Below are positions 15,100 through 24,318 of a stretch of DNA of 36,985 nt, one piece after another. Source of the stretch: Treponema sp. (GTDB lineage Bacteria; Spirochaetota; Spirochaetia; Treponematales; Treponemataceae). The number at the start of each line of letters is the position of its first letter. The stretch's first letter is position 1. Under the pieces are notes generated by a model that did not search any database, was not told the origin of the DNA, and saw nothing but the letters and a program-made list of their open reading frames with translations. Made by a program: the position numbers and the translations under genes. The stretch spans positions 1-36,985 of the forward strand of contig JAILHD010000177.1 in the NCBI GenBank assembly GCA_024696155.1. Reading direction: 5' to 3'.

Positions 15100-15882
15100 A
15101 TGATTTATATTAAGAACGAAGAACAGATTAACGGAATCAGAAAGGCATGCCACCTTACAGCAGATATGTTCAACGAACTGATTCCAAAAATTCACGCCGG
15201 AATGAGCACAAAAGATATCGATAATCTTTTTAAGAATTATATTATCGGCCACGGCGGAAAACCAGCATGGTACCGCGAAGACTTTCCTGGTGCTGTGTGC
15301 ATTAGTATTAATGAAGAAGTTATTCATGGAATTCCTTCTAAAAAACGCATTGTTCAGGACGGCGATCTTGTAAGCCTTGATGTTGGAATTGATCTGAACG
15401 GCTTTATAAGCGATACAACTCATTCTCTTGTGATTGGAAACGCAAATCCAGAAGTTCGCAAGCTTCAGAAAGTAACAGCTGAATGTCTTGATGCTGCAAT
15501 TAAAGCTTGTGTTGTTGGTAACAGAATCAGCGATATTTCAAATGCTGTTTTCAATATTGCAAGTTCACATGGTTACGGTGTAGTTTACGATTACTGCGGT
15601 CACGGGGTTGGAATTGATGTTCACGAAGATCCAAGTGTTCCAAACTGTCCAAGCCGCGGTGCAAACCCTCGTATTGTCCCTGGAATGGTACTTGCTCTTG
15701 AGCCTATGATTAATATGGGAACTGCCGATGTAGAAACTGCAAAAGACGGATGGACTGTTCTTACAGCAGACGGAAGTGTTTCCTGCCATGAAGAGCACAC
15801 TGTTGCCGTGTTTGAAGATCACACCGAAGTTCTTACCGATCTGGACTACAATGGTCAGAGTGTTTTGAAAAAAATGGCATAG
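15100..15882 (+). CDS. map: Methionine aminopeptidase type I
   Basis: The protein removes the initiator methionine from nascent chains after deformylation. The track ORF begins at 15034, but the extra 22 residues precede a GAGG ribosome site and do not look like the family; I place the start at the ATG at 15100 (MIYIKNEEQ), giving 260 residues, the usual size. The five metal ligands lie in SLDVGID, SDTTHS, GHGVGIDVHEDP, LALEPM and EEHTVAV. There is no N-terminal zinc-finger extension. It works on the same substrates as def, encoded nearby. Convergent with the J-domain gene; a structured repeat fills the 70 bases between them. Confidence 0.96.
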   Translation: MIYIKNEEQINGIRKACHLTADMFNELIPKIHAGMSTKDIDNLFKNYIIGHGGKPAWYREDFPGAVCISINEEVIHGIPSKKRIVQDGDLVSLDVGIDLNGFISDTTHSLVIGNANPEVRKLQKVTAECLDAAIKACVVGNRISDISNAVFNIASSHGYGVVYDYCGHGVGIDVHEDPSVPNCPSRGANPRIVPGMVLALEPMINMGTADVETAKDGWTVLTADGSVSCHEEHTVAVFEDHTEVLTDLDYNGQSVLKKMA

Positions 15883-15883
15883 A

Positions 15884-15963
15884 GGAAATCCAACAACTTG
15901 CGCTTGCGCAAGTTAAAGCAAGGTACGTGGCCTTCGGAAGTTGATGTTTAGATTATGCCTTGC
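15884..15963 (-). repeat. Copy C of a two-hairpin structured repeat
   Basis: Read on the minus strand it matches the two tandem copies at 26887-27068: hairpin I (GCAAGG with CCTTGC, 15918-15963) encloses the conserved AACTTCCGA and CCACGTACC, and hairpin II is a 9-bp palindrome (AACTTGCGC with GCGCAAGTT, 15895-15914). Stem sequences differ from the other copies but pairing is kept. Hairpin I overlaps the last codons and stop of the J-domain gene. It lies between two convergent genes, so it may act as a terminator or 3'-end stabiliser, although no T-run follows either hairpin directly. Confidence 0.7.
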
Positions 15964-16699
15964 TCGCATTAAAACAGATTTCGGCCGTTACTTCATCACC
16001 TATGCGCAGATATTCTTCTGCCATTTTCTGAAGAAAGAAACGGTCGGCTGTTTTTCCAAAGCCTAAATCAAGGGCGCGTTCATAAACATCCAGCGCAAGT
16101 TCATCATTTATAACGCCATCAATATTATTCTTAAGAATAGCATAAGTAAAATCCATAACTTCTGGAAAGAAAATCTTAAAATAATTAAAAGAATATTCCA
16201 TTTTAATAATCTGTTCCAAAAGCAAAAAAGCATCGTAATATTCTGCGCGGATTACAAGCTCTTCTGCAAGAATATAGCCGTAGTCCATAAAATCTTCGCG
16301 GCTGAACCATTTTTTAAGCGAAAAATCCACATGATTCATCTGCATGCGTTTGAACTCTGCAACGGCTTCATCTTCTTTCTGGTGCATAAGGGTGTAGAAA
16401 ATCAGTTTAGAACGGCTTTCTTCGTCCTGTCGTTCGTTAAGCCATGTATAATAATCAAAAGTATCTCTGTGCTGGTAATTTCTGCCAAAACGCATAAAAA
16501 AAGATTCATCAAAAATTGTGCGCTGGCGTGCATCTGAAAGTACGCGATATGCTGTTACAACCTTTTCAAATTCATCACGTCGGCTTACATCACCGGTAAG
16601 GTCTGGATGGAGAAGTTTTGCTTTTTCGCGATAGGCACGCTTAATTTCGCTAAGTGTAGCGTTCTGGCGGACACCAAGTGTTTTATAATAGTCTGTCAC
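15953..16699 (-). CDS. J-domain (DnaJ-like) protein
   Basis: A 248-residue protein with an N-terminal J domain (about 1-65): DYYKTLGV, then helix II, the HPD motif at 31-33 (LLHPDLTG) and a VLSDARQRTIFDES end. It lacks the Gly/Phe-rich, zinc-finger and substrate-binding domains of true DnaJ. The remaining ~180 residues are helical and unfamiliar, perhaps TPR-like. J domains stimulate Hsp70 ATPase, so it probably delivers a specific client to DnaK. The start is a GTG nine bases after the usp stop with no clear Shine-Dalgarno, suggesting coupling. It closes the ATPase operon. Confidence 0.88.
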   Translation of the reverse strand: MTDYYKTLGVRQNATLSEIKRAYREKAKLLHPDLTGDVSRRDEFEKVVTAYRVLSDARQRTIFDESFFMRFGRNYQHRDTFDYYTWLNERQDEESRSKLIFYTLMHQKEDEAVAEFKRMQMNHVDFSLKKWFSREDFMDYGYILAEELVIRAEYYDAFLLLEQIIKMEYSFNYFKIFFPEVMDFTYAILKNNIDGVINDELALDVYERALDLGFGKTADRFFLQKMAEEYLRIGDEVTAEICFNASKA

Positions 16700-16708
16700 G
16701 CCGTCATT

Positions 16709-17197
16709 CTAAAAGATTTTGAACTCTGCTTCAATATTAGGTTTTTGAACAATCATTACAGGACAGGTTGCATTAGAAAGAATTCCTGTTTCTGCGGTAG
16801 AAAGAGAGCTGTGTTTAATGCCTGTTTTATTTACTTCGCGTAAGTTTCCTCCAAGCAGAATTAAATCTGCACAAAAGTCCTGTGCAGATTTTAATACTTC
16901 AGAAAAAACTCCACCTTTGCGTAAGTCTTTTTCGCACTTTACACCTTTACTTACAGAAAGCATTTCTACATATTCAAGGTAGCGCTTTCCGTCTGCTTCC
17001 AGGCGTTCTTCCAGATCATCAGAAATAATCAGTTTATTAATAGAAAGAAACTTTATGGTGGCAGTATCAATAACAAAAACAAAACGCAGTTCAAGGTTGT
17101 AAGATTTTGCCATCATAATTGCATACATAGCAGTCTGAATAGAACTCTGCTTACCATTAATAGCAACTACAATTTTCTTAAAAAAACTTTTCGCCAT
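16709..17197 (-). CDS. Universal stress protein family (UspA-like)
   Basis: A 162-residue single Usp domain. The N-terminal strand (KKIVVAINGKQSS), the central helices and the C-terminal ADLILLGGN and NATCPVMIVQKP strands follow the family pattern. The usual ATP-binding motif G-x2-G-x9-G-S/T is poorly matched: the region reads LGGNLREVNKTGIKHSSLS, so nucleotide binding is doubtful. An AGAAGG site precedes the ATG. It follows subunit D by 11 bases, at the end of the ATPase operon, which suggests a link between ATPase expression and stress or energy state (inference). Confidence 0.85.
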   Translation of the reverse strand: MAKSFFKKIVVAINGKQSSIQTAMYAIMMAKSYNLELRFVFVIDTATIKFLSINKLIISDDLEERLEADGKRYLEYVEMLSVSKGVKCEKDLRKGGVFSEVLKSAQDFCADLILLGGNLREVNKTGIKHSSLSTAETGILSNATCPVMIVQKPNIEAEFKIF

Positions 17198-17208
17198 ATT
17201 TTTTCCTT

Positions 17209-17820
17209 CTATTTTCGTTTTTTAAGGGCTTTGAGCACAAAAGTATTATCGCGCTCGCGCTCTTCCAAAACACTCTCTATATAAGCCTTTGTTTCTTTTG
17301 TCTGCGGAATAATCATTTTATCAAGTGCATTTACACGTCTTTGGGTTTTGCGGACTTCTTCTGCAAGGCGCCAGACAATTGTTCTGATGGACGCCATCTG
17401 AGTCAAAAGCGAAAGCAGTTCAAAAAACTCGTTGATAACGGCATCTGTGTTTGCAAAAGTTCCGTTGAAGGAATAAAAAAGTTCCTTTTGCGGCAGTGCA
17501 ACATCAATTGAAGAAAAGGTCATGCCGCCAACGTTAACCTTTTTTTCTGTCATTTCAAAATCATAGTGAACCGCATGCGAAATTCGCTCTACCTGATCAG
17601 AACCGTCCAGCATGAGCATGCGTTTTAGGGCAGGGTAGGCCTTTGCGGTTACTTTTTCTATGTCTTTTTCCAGAAGTTTTACCTGCTCAACCATGTGCAT
17701 AAGTTCACGCACTAAGATTTCTCTTTTTTCTTCCAGAAGTTCGTAACCGTTGGTAGAAACTGCCAGCTGCTCTTTCATTGCGAGTAAATTAGATTTTGTT
17801 GGTGCAATGTTTAGTTTCAT
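17209..17820 (-). CDS. atpD: V/A-type ATPase subunit D (central stalk)
   Basis: A 203-residue, mostly helical protein of the V-type subunit D family, which forms the rotating shaft inside the A3B3 ring. The start [19 protein letters not shown] and the C-terminal [12 protein letters not shown] segment are characteristic. The long helices are consistent with the antiparallel coiled coil of the shaft. Its ATG overlaps the stop of subunit B by four bases (ATGA), so translation is coupled. Confidence 0.94.
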   Translation of the reverse strand: MKLNIAPTKSNLLAMKEQLAVSTNGYELLEEKREILVRELMHMVEQVKLLEKDIEKVTAKAYPALKRMLMLDGSDQVERISHAVHYDFEMTEKKVNVGGMTFSSIDVALPQKELFYSFNGTFANTDAVINEFFELLSLLTQMASIRTIVWRLAEEVRKTQRRVNALDKMIIPQTKETKAYIESVLEERERDNTFVLKALKKRK

Positions 17821-19193
17821 TCGGCTCCCATATATTTTTCTATAAATTCAGGTTTGATTCTTGTAAGCTCTTCGCGTGGTAATTCTGAAAGAAGTTTCCA
17901 GCCAAGATCCAGAGTCTGTTCGATTGTACGGTCTTCAAATTCATCCTGCCCGAAAAACTCCTTTTCCAGCTTATCGCCAAATTTAAGATACTGTTTATCC
18001 AGCGGGCTAAGTTCTTCTTCGCCAATAATTGCTGCAAGGTTTCTGATTGATTTTACTTTTGAATACGAAGCAAAAAGCTGGCTCGAAACATTTGCGTGAT
18101 CTTCGCGGGTCATATCAGGACCAATACCGTCTTTCATAAGGCGCGAAAGGCTTGGAAGTCCGCTTACAGGCGGGTAGAGTCCTTTCTGACTCATTTCGCG
18201 GTCAAGTACAATCTGGCCTTCTGTGATGTAACCGGTAAGGTCTGGAATAGGGTGCGAAATATCATCATTAGGCATTGTAAGAATTGGAATCTGAGTGATT
18301 GAACCTTCGCTGCCTTTGATTTTTCCTGCGCGCTCGTAAAGTTCTGCAAGGTCGGAATAAAGGTAACCCGGGTAGCCTTTACGTCCTGGAACTTCTCCGC
18401 GGGTTGTAGAAATTTCTCGCAGGGCTTCACAGTAGTTTGTCATATCTGTCATTACAACAAGAACGTGCATGCCTTTTTCAAATGCAAGATATTCTGCTGC
18501 CGTTAATGCACAGCGCGGAGTAATAATTCGTTCAATAGAAGGTGCGTCTGCAAGGCTCTGAAACATTACTACGTTACTCAAAACTCCAGACTCTTCAAAA
18601 GTATCTACGAAGAATTTTGCAACGTCATATTTAATACCCATGCCTGCAAAAACCATTACGAATTTTTCATCACTGTTTCGCAGTTTTGCCTGACGGATAA
18701 TTTGTGCCGCAAGTTTGTTGTGTGGAAGGCCGTTTCCACTAAAAATTGGAAGTTTTTGACCTCGAACAAGGCTGTTCATTCCGTCAATTGCAGAAATTCC
18801 AGTTTGAATAAAGTCTCGCGGATAGATTCGGGCATAAGGATTAATCGGGTAACCGTTTACATTCATCTTTTTGTCAGAGATGATTGCAGGGTATCCGTCA
18901 ATCGGTTCACCAAGTCCGTTAAATACACGTCCTAAAAGTCCGTCTCCAACGCGAAGTTCAAGCGGTTCTTCCAGAAATTCAAATGATGTTTCTTCCAGAT
19001 CAAGCCCTGTAGTACTTCCAAAAATCTGAACAACAACAGCTTCGTCATTTATATCTACAATTTTTCCGATTCGTTTTTCGCCTTTTCGGTCTCGGACGCA
19101 GACTGTTTCGTTGTAAAAAACATTTTCTGTGCGCTTAAGAACGATAATCGGTCCGTCTACCGAAGTTACGCCTCTATATTCAACACTCTTCAT
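17817..19193 (-). CDS. atpB: V/A-type ATPase subunit B (non-catalytic)
   Basis: A 458-residue regulatory subunit of the A3B3 head, normal in length. Family segments include [11 protein letters not shown] near the start, [44 protein letters not shown] in place of a P-loop, and [19 protein letters not shown]. The lack of a Walker A lysine motif at the FSGNGLPHN site is normal for B. It lies 9 bases after subunit A with an AAGGTGG ribosome site and overlaps subunit D. Confidence 0.97.
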   Translation of the reverse strand: MKSVEYRGVTSVDGPIIVLKRTENVFYNETVCVRDRKGEKRIGKIVDINDEAVVVQIFGSTTGLDLEETSFEFLEEPLELRVGDGLLGRVFNGLGEPIDGYPAIISDKKMNVNGYPINPYARIYPRDFIQTGISAIDGMNSLVRGQKLPIFSGNGLPHNKLAAQIIRQAKLRNSDEKFVMVFAGMGIKYDVAKFFVDTFEESGVLSNVVMFQSLADAPSIERIITPRCALTAAEYLAFEKGMHVLVVMTDMTNYCEALREISTTRGEVPGRKGYPGYLYSDLAELYERAGKIKGSEGSITQIPILTMPNDDISHPIPDLTGYITEGQIVLDREMSQKGLYPPVSGLPSLSRLMKDGIGPDMTREDHANVSSQLFASYSKVKSIRNLAAIIGEEELSPLDKQYLKFGDKLEKEFFGQDEFEDRTIEQTLDLGWKLLSELPREELTRIKPEFIEKYMGAE

Positions 19194-19202
19194 AATTCCA
19201 CC

Positions 19203-20978
19203 TTACACTGCGGCTGTTCTTACCGAATATGTGCGCTCAACTTCGCCCATCTGAGCATGAAGATTGTCGCGAACCTTTTCGATTTTATCCATTTCATCAT
19301 TTGAATAAACCATCTTGATTCGTACAATTTCATCACAAACTGGAAGCGAAGAAACCTTAATAAGCGGGGCACCTGCTTTTATACAGCTAAGTGCCAGCTT
19401 AAAATAATCCATAATCAGTTCCAGAATCGCAATCTGCTTTTCTGTAGAACAGTATTTGTCTATGTCGTCGTAGGCATTCTGCTGCAAAAATCCGTTTTTA
19501 ATCATGTCTGCAACTTTCAGAATAAGACGCTCGCTGTCTGGAAGAGCGTCAGGGCCAATAAGGCGTACAATTTGCTGCAGGCGGTTTTCTGTCTTTAGCA
19601 GATTGATTGCTTCCAGTCGCAAAGTGCCCCAAAGCGGATTATTGATTTCCCACCAGTCTTTTACTTCGTCGGCATATTCAGAATAAGAATCAATCCAGCC
19701 AATAGCAGGGTAGTGGCGGGCATTTGCAAGTTCGCGGTCGAGCGCCCAGAAACAGCGGATAAAGCGTTTTGTGTGCTGTGTAACTGGTTCAGAAAAGTCT
19801 CCTCCTGGTGGCGAAACAGCTCCAATAATAGAAACACTTCCTTCCTGACCTTCAAGACTGATGACTCGGCCAGCTCGTTCGTAGAATGAAGCAAGGCGTG
19901 TAGGTAAGTATGCCGGGAAACCTTCTTCTGCAGGCATTTCTTCCATACGTCCCGAAAGTTCGCGTAAGGCTTCGGCCCAGCGGCTGGTAGAGTCTGCCAT
20001 AATTGCAACGTGCATTCCCATGTCGCGGAAGTATTCTGCAAGGGTAATTCCCGAATAAAGCGAAACTTCGCGCGCTGCAACTGGCATGTTAGAAGTATTT
20101 GCAATCAAAATTGTGCGCTCCATAATTGAGCGTCCAGTGCGAGGGTCAATAAGTTCAGGGAATTCCGAAAGAACTTCTGTCATTTCGTTACCGCGCTCAC
20201 CGCAACCAATGTAAACAATAAGGTCTGCGTCGCACCATTTTGCAATGGCGTGCTGAGTCATGGTTTTTCCTGTACCAAAGCCGCCAGGAATTGCTGCAGT
20301 GCCTCCCTTACTAAGCGGGAAGAAAACATCAATTACGCGCTGACCTGTAATCAGCGGTTCGCTTACACCAAGTTTTTGTGTGTATGGGCGAGGTTTTCGT
20401 ACTGCCCAGTAATGAGCAAGCCGGATTTCTTCGTCAAACTCTGTGGTGGCAATTACATCATCTACGGTGTAGTCGCCGCTGCCCTTAAAAGTTTTAAGGC
20501 TTCGTCCGCGAATGTCTGCCGGAACCATAATTTTTTGCGTAATTGACTCAGTTTCCTTTACGGTGCCCAGAACAAATCCTGGTTTTATGGCAGTTCCTTT
20601 TTCTACGCCTTCTGTCGCGTCAAAATGCCATACTTTTTTTATGTCCAGCGGCTCTGTTCGTTCACCAGGAAGCAGAAATGCACCTGATGCATCGTACATA
20701 TCTTTTAGAGGGCGCTGAATACCATCGTAAATGTTTCCAACAAGTCCTGGTCCCAGTCGCAAAGAAAGAGGGCGCTCTGTACAGACAACCTTTTCTCCAA
20801 GGTGCAGACCAGTATCTTCTTCGTAAACCTGAATGGTCGCGTTACATTTATTCTGGCGGATAATTTCGCCGATTAATCGTTTTTCTCCAACGTCAACTAC
20901 ATCGTAAAGACCGCAGCCGTCTAAGCCTTCTGCATAAACAATAGGTCCTGAAACTCTGGTAATTTTTCCTTCGATCAT
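19203..20978 (-). CDS. atpA: V/A-type ATPase catalytic subunit A
   Basis: A 591-residue catalytic subunit. The P-loop GGFGTGKT lies at about 232-239 (family form G-x-F-G-x-G-K-T), GCGERGNEM carries the catalytic glutamate region, and the ~90-residue non-homologous insert typical of A subunits (around 110-200) is present. C-terminal helical domain complete. It hydrolyses or makes ATP at the A/B interface of the cytoplasmic head. Its ATG overlaps the subunit E stop by four bases and a GGAGG lies just upstream. Confidence 0.97.
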   Translation of the reverse strand: MIEGKITRVSGPIVYAEGLDGCGLYDVVDVGEKRLIGEIIRQNKCNATIQVYEEDTGLHLGEKVVCTERPLSLRLGPGLVGNIYDGIQRPLKDMYDASGAFLLPGERTEPLDIKKVWHFDATEGVEKGTAIKPGFVLGTVKETESITQKIMVPADIRGRSLKTFKGSGDYTVDDVIATTEFDEEIRLAHYWAVRKPRPYTQKLGVSEPLITGQRVIDVFFPLSKGGTAAIPGGFGTGKTMTQHAIAKWCDADLIVYIGCGERGNEMTEVLSEFPELIDPRTGRSIMERTILIANTSNMPVAAREVSLYSGITLAEYFRDMGMHVAIMADSTSRWAEALRELSGRMEEMPAEEGFPAYLPTRLASFYERAGRVISLEGQEGSVSIIGAVSPPGGDFSEPVTQHTKRFIRCFWALDRELANARHYPAIGWIDSYSEYADEVKDWWEINNPLWGTLRLEAINLLKTENRLQQIVRLIGPDALPDSERLILKVADMIKNGFLQQNAYDDIDKYCSTEKQIAILELIMDYFKLALSCIKAGAPLIKVSSLPVCDEIVRIKMVYSNDEMDKIEKVRDNLHAQMGEVERTYSVRTAAV

Positions 20979-21610
20979 GCAAGACCTCCTTCACCAAAAA
21001 GCGCATCACAAAGTTCCTTGCGGTGATTTTCAAAAAGTCCGTCGATCATCTCACTTAAAGTAAGTCTTACGCGGCAGCTTTTATCGTCGCTTTCAAGAAT
21101 TACGCCTTCTTTTTTTTCTATATTTTCATCTTCTACAGAAATGCGTCCGAATTCAGTTGCTTCGCAGCTTATAAGATTTTTTCCAAGCGCACCTGTAAGT
21201 TTTTTCTTCATTTTTGAAAGATTAAAGCCGTAAACCCAGGCGTTCATTTTTTTATTGTCGAACGCTGATTTTTTGTTTTCCAGCTGATTGATAATCAGTT
21301 CCATGCGTTTTTCTTCGCCCAGAGCTTCCAGATATTTATTTATATTTTGAATGATTGATTTCTGAACAAAAGATACTTCTATACGTTGTTTTTCCAGCGG
21401 AATTGAAGAATCCTGATTTTTTGTGAAGGAATCAAGCTTTTTATTGTAAAAATCTTCCTTTGCTTTTTTAGCTTCCAGTATAGTTTTTTCAACAGAGTTT
21501 AAAATATCTTCGCAGGACTTTTCTGCTTTTTTGAGTATGTTTTCGGCCTTTTTACGTGCGTCGGCCTGAATTTCTCTGTCCAGAATCTCTGTAGATCTTA
21601 ATTCTTCCAT
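20975..21610 (-). CDS. atpE: V/A-type ATPase subunit E (peripheral stalk)
   Basis: A 211-residue protein with the domain order of subunit E: a long charged N-terminal helix (about 10-75, rich in Lys, Glu and Ala, coiled-coil in character) and a C-terminal globular part (about 100-211). It pairs with the G/H-like protein at 25348-25665 to form the stator that holds the head against rotation. Primary sequence is weakly conserved in this family; position between F and A and the overall build support the call. Confidence 0.82.
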   Translation of the reverse strand: MEELRSTEILDREIQADARKKAENILKKAEKSCEDILNSVEKTILEAKKAKEDFYNKKLDSFTKNQDSSIPLEKQRIEVSFVQKSIIQNINKYLEALGEEKRMELIINQLENKKSAFDNKKMNAWVYGFNLSKMKKKLTGALGKNLISCEATEFGRISVEDENIEKKEGVILESDDKSCRVRLTLSEMIDGLFENHRKELCDALFGEGGLA

Positions 21611-21619
21611 CGTAAAATC

Positions 21620-21952
21620 CTAAATTTCTACTCCAACAGCCTGTTTGATTGCATCGCTAAGGAGTTTTTTACCTTTCACGTGACCATTAAGTCCCGGAAT
21701 TTCAACAATAAGAGGAAATTTTCCTGTTTTTTGCCAGGCAAGTTCTTCTTCTTCAATCTGACTGGCGGCAAGTTCTGTTAAAATAAGAACCTTTGGAATT
21801 TCTCCGCTTGGAACAGCTGCTGTGCCGCCTCTTCCTGTAATGCGGTTAAAGGCATCCAGAACTTCGTTACGGTTTTCAGCAATTGTTCCATCAACACCAG
21901 TCAGTTTGAAGGCAAGAACAAGTTCGCGCTCGCCAATTATGTAAAATTTCAT
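21620..21952 (-). CDS. atpF: V/A-type ATPase subunit F
   Basis: A 110-residue protein of the small F subunit family, part of the rotor that binds subunit D and can regulate hydrolysis. It starts MKFYIIGERELVLAFKLTGV, matching the typical opening strand, and the LILTELAAS and FPLIVEIPG segments fit the Rossmann-like fold. It sits 9 bases before subunit E and 12 after subunit K. The ribosome site is weak (GAAAG). Confidence 0.92.
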   Translation of the reverse strand: MKFYIIGERELVLAFKLTGVDGTIAENRNEVLDAFNRITGRGGTAAVPSGEIPKVLILTELAASQIEEEELAWQKTGKFPLIVEIPGLNGHVKGKKLLSDAIKQAVGVEI

Positions 21953-21964
21953 TTACGAAACTTT

Positions 21965-22279
21965 CTACAGAATCAGAATAAGAACTGCAACAAGCATTCC
22001 CCAAAGACAAATACCTTCTGCAAGACCTACAAAAGGAAGTGCCTTTCCCGAAAGCTCAGGATTTTCGCTCATTGCGCCCATAGCTGCCGAACCGATTTTT
22101 CCTACTGCCATACCGCCGGCAATGCAGGCAAGTCCTACTGCAACTGCTGCTGCAATATACTTAATTCCTCCTGCAAGGAATCCGGCTGCTTCAGCTGCAG
22201 GTTCTCCTGCTTCTTCTGCAAAAATTGCTGCGCTTACACAGGCAAGAACTGCCATAAATGCAAAAATCTTTTTTTTCAT
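21965..22279 (-). CDS. atpK: V/A-type ATPase proteolipid subunit K (c-ring)
   Basis: A 104-residue proteolipid. Two membrane helices (about 38-65 and 80-104) form the c-subunit hairpin, with MAVGKIGSAAMGAMSENPE at the loop and the ion-carrying Glu88 in GLAEGICLWG. This is a single-hairpin form, not the duplicated four-helix form found in some V-type enzymes. The N-terminus (MKKKIFAFMAVLACVSAAIFAEE) is signal-peptide-like and is probably either cleaved or a third helix. Whether the enzyme moves protons or sodium cannot be decided by eye. Confidence 0.93.
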   Translation of the reverse strand: MKKKIFAFMAVLACVSAAIFAEEAGEPAAEAAGFLAGGIKYIAAAVAVGLACIAGGMAVGKIGSAAMGAMSENPELSGKALPFVGLAEGICLWGMLVAVLILIL

Positions 22280-22327
22280 ACAACGCTCCTAATATATTTT
22301 GTCATTCCCGTAATTTGTGCGGAAATC

Positions 22328-24316
22328 TTATTCACAAGTAAAAACAAATGGCTGGAATTCACGTCCAGTTTCGTGGAAGAACTTTGAAAAGAATTCATAA
22401 TACTGCAATCGGATAACCTGAATTGCAACAATCATTCCTTCCAAAACTATGATGATGGCGTTTCCTGCAATCAAAATTGCAAGTCCACCTGCACCGCCGC
22501 AAAGCTCTGTCAAAGTCAAAATCAAAAAGTCCAGAACTGCGTGAGAAAGTGCAAAAGCACCAACACGAACAAAGCTTACGGTATTTGAAAGATAGCCCGA
22601 AATTACTTCTATTAATTCTACAACACCACTGATGATGTAAGTTCCAAATCCGTTTTCCAAAAGAGGAGTTTCGTGGCGCATTGCACGTTCAAATGGTGAA
22701 GCAAAAGCTGCAAAGAACAGTGTAATGCCTATGATAATCCAGTCGTAGGCCGCAATTGCGTGGTGGAAGGCAGCGATTCTTACAATCATAACTACCACGT
22801 ACCAGAAGAAGGTTGCACCCGCAAGTCCGTTCTTGCCGAATAAAGCTTCGTCATAGCGCTTAAGAATTATGTTATTTACAATATTAATAATCAGACCGAT
22901 TGTGTTGATTACAAAACCGATTGCAACTGCTACTCCAAATACGCTGAACATTGCAACAATGCTTGAAGGGTCGCTGGAAGGCATCATCTTTATGATTGGT
23001 GCGTGAGGTTTGCCAAAAAGGCCTGTTACCCACATTGCAAACGGCTCTAAAAGCGTCTCATCAGAAAAGAACTCGCCTGTAAGAAGGCCCATTATTGTAC
23101 TTGTAATACCAATTGCCATAAAAATCGGGGCAAACTTGTTCCAGCCGCCAACTTTTATAACATTTAATGCCATCAAAATACCTGCAATAAGGAATACTAA
23201 ACCCTGTCCGCAGTCACCGAACATAATTCCGAACAAAATTGTAAAGAACACTGCAACAAATGGTGTAGGGTCAATTGTTCCGTAAAGCGGAGAGCCATAA
23301 CTAAAAATCATGCGTTCAAAGCTTTTTACAAAACGTCCGTGTTCAAGTTTTACAGGAACCTGCTCTTTTCCGCTGATGACTGAAGGAACTTCCAGTGGAT
23401 TGTATTTTCTGATTGCAATTCTGCTTTCTGTAAGTTCGTCCAGATCGTGCATGTAAACTTTAAATTCTGCTTCTGGAACCCAGCCTGTAATTCTGTAAAC
23501 AAGTTCTGTTGACTGCAAGGTGCTTTCTACTGCAGAAATCTGTTTTCCAATTGCAAAGTTTCCCAAAAGTCGTTTGATAATAACTTTGTGGGTATCAATA
23601 AAATTCTGCTTTTGTTTTTCCAGCTGCTTCATCTGTTCTTCGGCTTCTTCTTTTGTTTTGCGAAGACCTGCAAGCATATCTTCTGGCACGCCCTTAAAAT
23701 CTGTAGGGATTTCAAGTGGAACAAATCCATATTCTTTTAAGATTGAGTCGGCAGCAAATCGGCCTTTTTTAGAAGATGCAACCATAATTCGTGATTTATC
23801 GTCGCCAAGCGGAACTAAGACTGCATTATTTAAAAGAGAATCTCTTAAATCATCATAATTTTCTGCAGGAATTTTTCCTAACTTCAAACTGATAAAAGAA
23901 AGGTGTTCCAGTTCTGAATAAGAAACCCGCAGATTAGAAAATGCCATGGCCTCTTTATAGGCTTCTGTTGCTTTTTCTAATGCCTCCTGCCCATCTGTAA
24001 GACGCTTTTGCAAATCATTAAAGGCAAGAATGAATTTATTTGCTTCTTCGCGGTCACTTTCTCCCGGGGCATTGTAATCAGAAAGGTCTGTAGGAAAATC
24101 TGTAAAATTTAAAACGGCACAGGCTTTTTTAATTTCACTGTAATATTGAACATCAAAATCAAGGACTGCTTTATCTGATTCTTCAGTTTTTACTGCCGAA
24201 AGTTTTTTGCCCTGAAACTGAAAGGAACCTTTTTTTCCTATATATTCAAGAACAGTGTAAACATCCTGTTTTAGAACCATAAATTCAATAAGGCTCATAG
24301 CTGCTGTTTTTGCCAT
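22328..24316 (-). CDS. atpI: V/A-type ATPase subunit I (membrane stator, a-subunit)
   Basis: A large two-part subunit: a cytoplasmic N-terminal half (to about residue 330, with coiled-coil stretches such as the KTKEEAEEQMKQLEKQK region) and a C-terminal half of several membrane helices forming the ion half-channels, including a VSFVRVGAFALSH segment with the essential arginine. The track ORF starts at 24403, inside subunit C; I place the start at the ATG at 24316 (MAKTAAMSLIEF), giving 662 residues. It follows the C stop by two bases and has a GAGAGG ribosome site within the last C codons. Confidence 0.93.
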   Translation of the reverse strand: MAKTAAMSLIEFMVLKQDVYTVLEYIGKKGSFQFQGKKLSAVKTEESDKAVLDFDVQYYSEIKKACAVLNFTDFPTDLSDYNAPGESDREEANKFILAFNDLQKRLTDGQEALEKATEAYKEAMAFSNLRVSYSELEHLSFISLKLGKIPAENYDDLRDSLLNNAVLVPLGDDKSRIMVASSKKGRFAADSILKEYGFVPLEIPTDFKGVPEDMLAGLRKTKEEAEEQMKQLEKQKQNFIDTHKVIIKRLLGNFAIGKQISAVESTLQSTELVYRITGWVPEAEFKVYMHDLDELTESRIAIRKYNPLEVPSVISGKEQVPVKLEHGRFVKSFERMIFSYGSPLYGTIDPTPFVAVFFTILFGIMFGDCGQGLVFLIAGILMALNVIKVGGWNKFAPIFMAIGITSTIMGLLTGEFFSDETLLEPFAMWVTGLFGKPHAPIIKMMPSSDPSSIVAMFSVFGVAVAIGFVINTIGLIINIVNNIILKRYDEALFGKNGLAGATFFWYVVVMIVRIAAFHHAIAAYDWIIIGITLFFAAFASPFERAMRHETPLLENGFGTYIISGVVELIEVISGYLSNTVSFVRVGAFALSHAVLDFLILTLTELCGGAGGLAILIAGNAIIIVLEGMIVAIQVIRLQYYEFFSKFFHETGREFQPFVFTCE

Positions 24317-24318
24317 AC

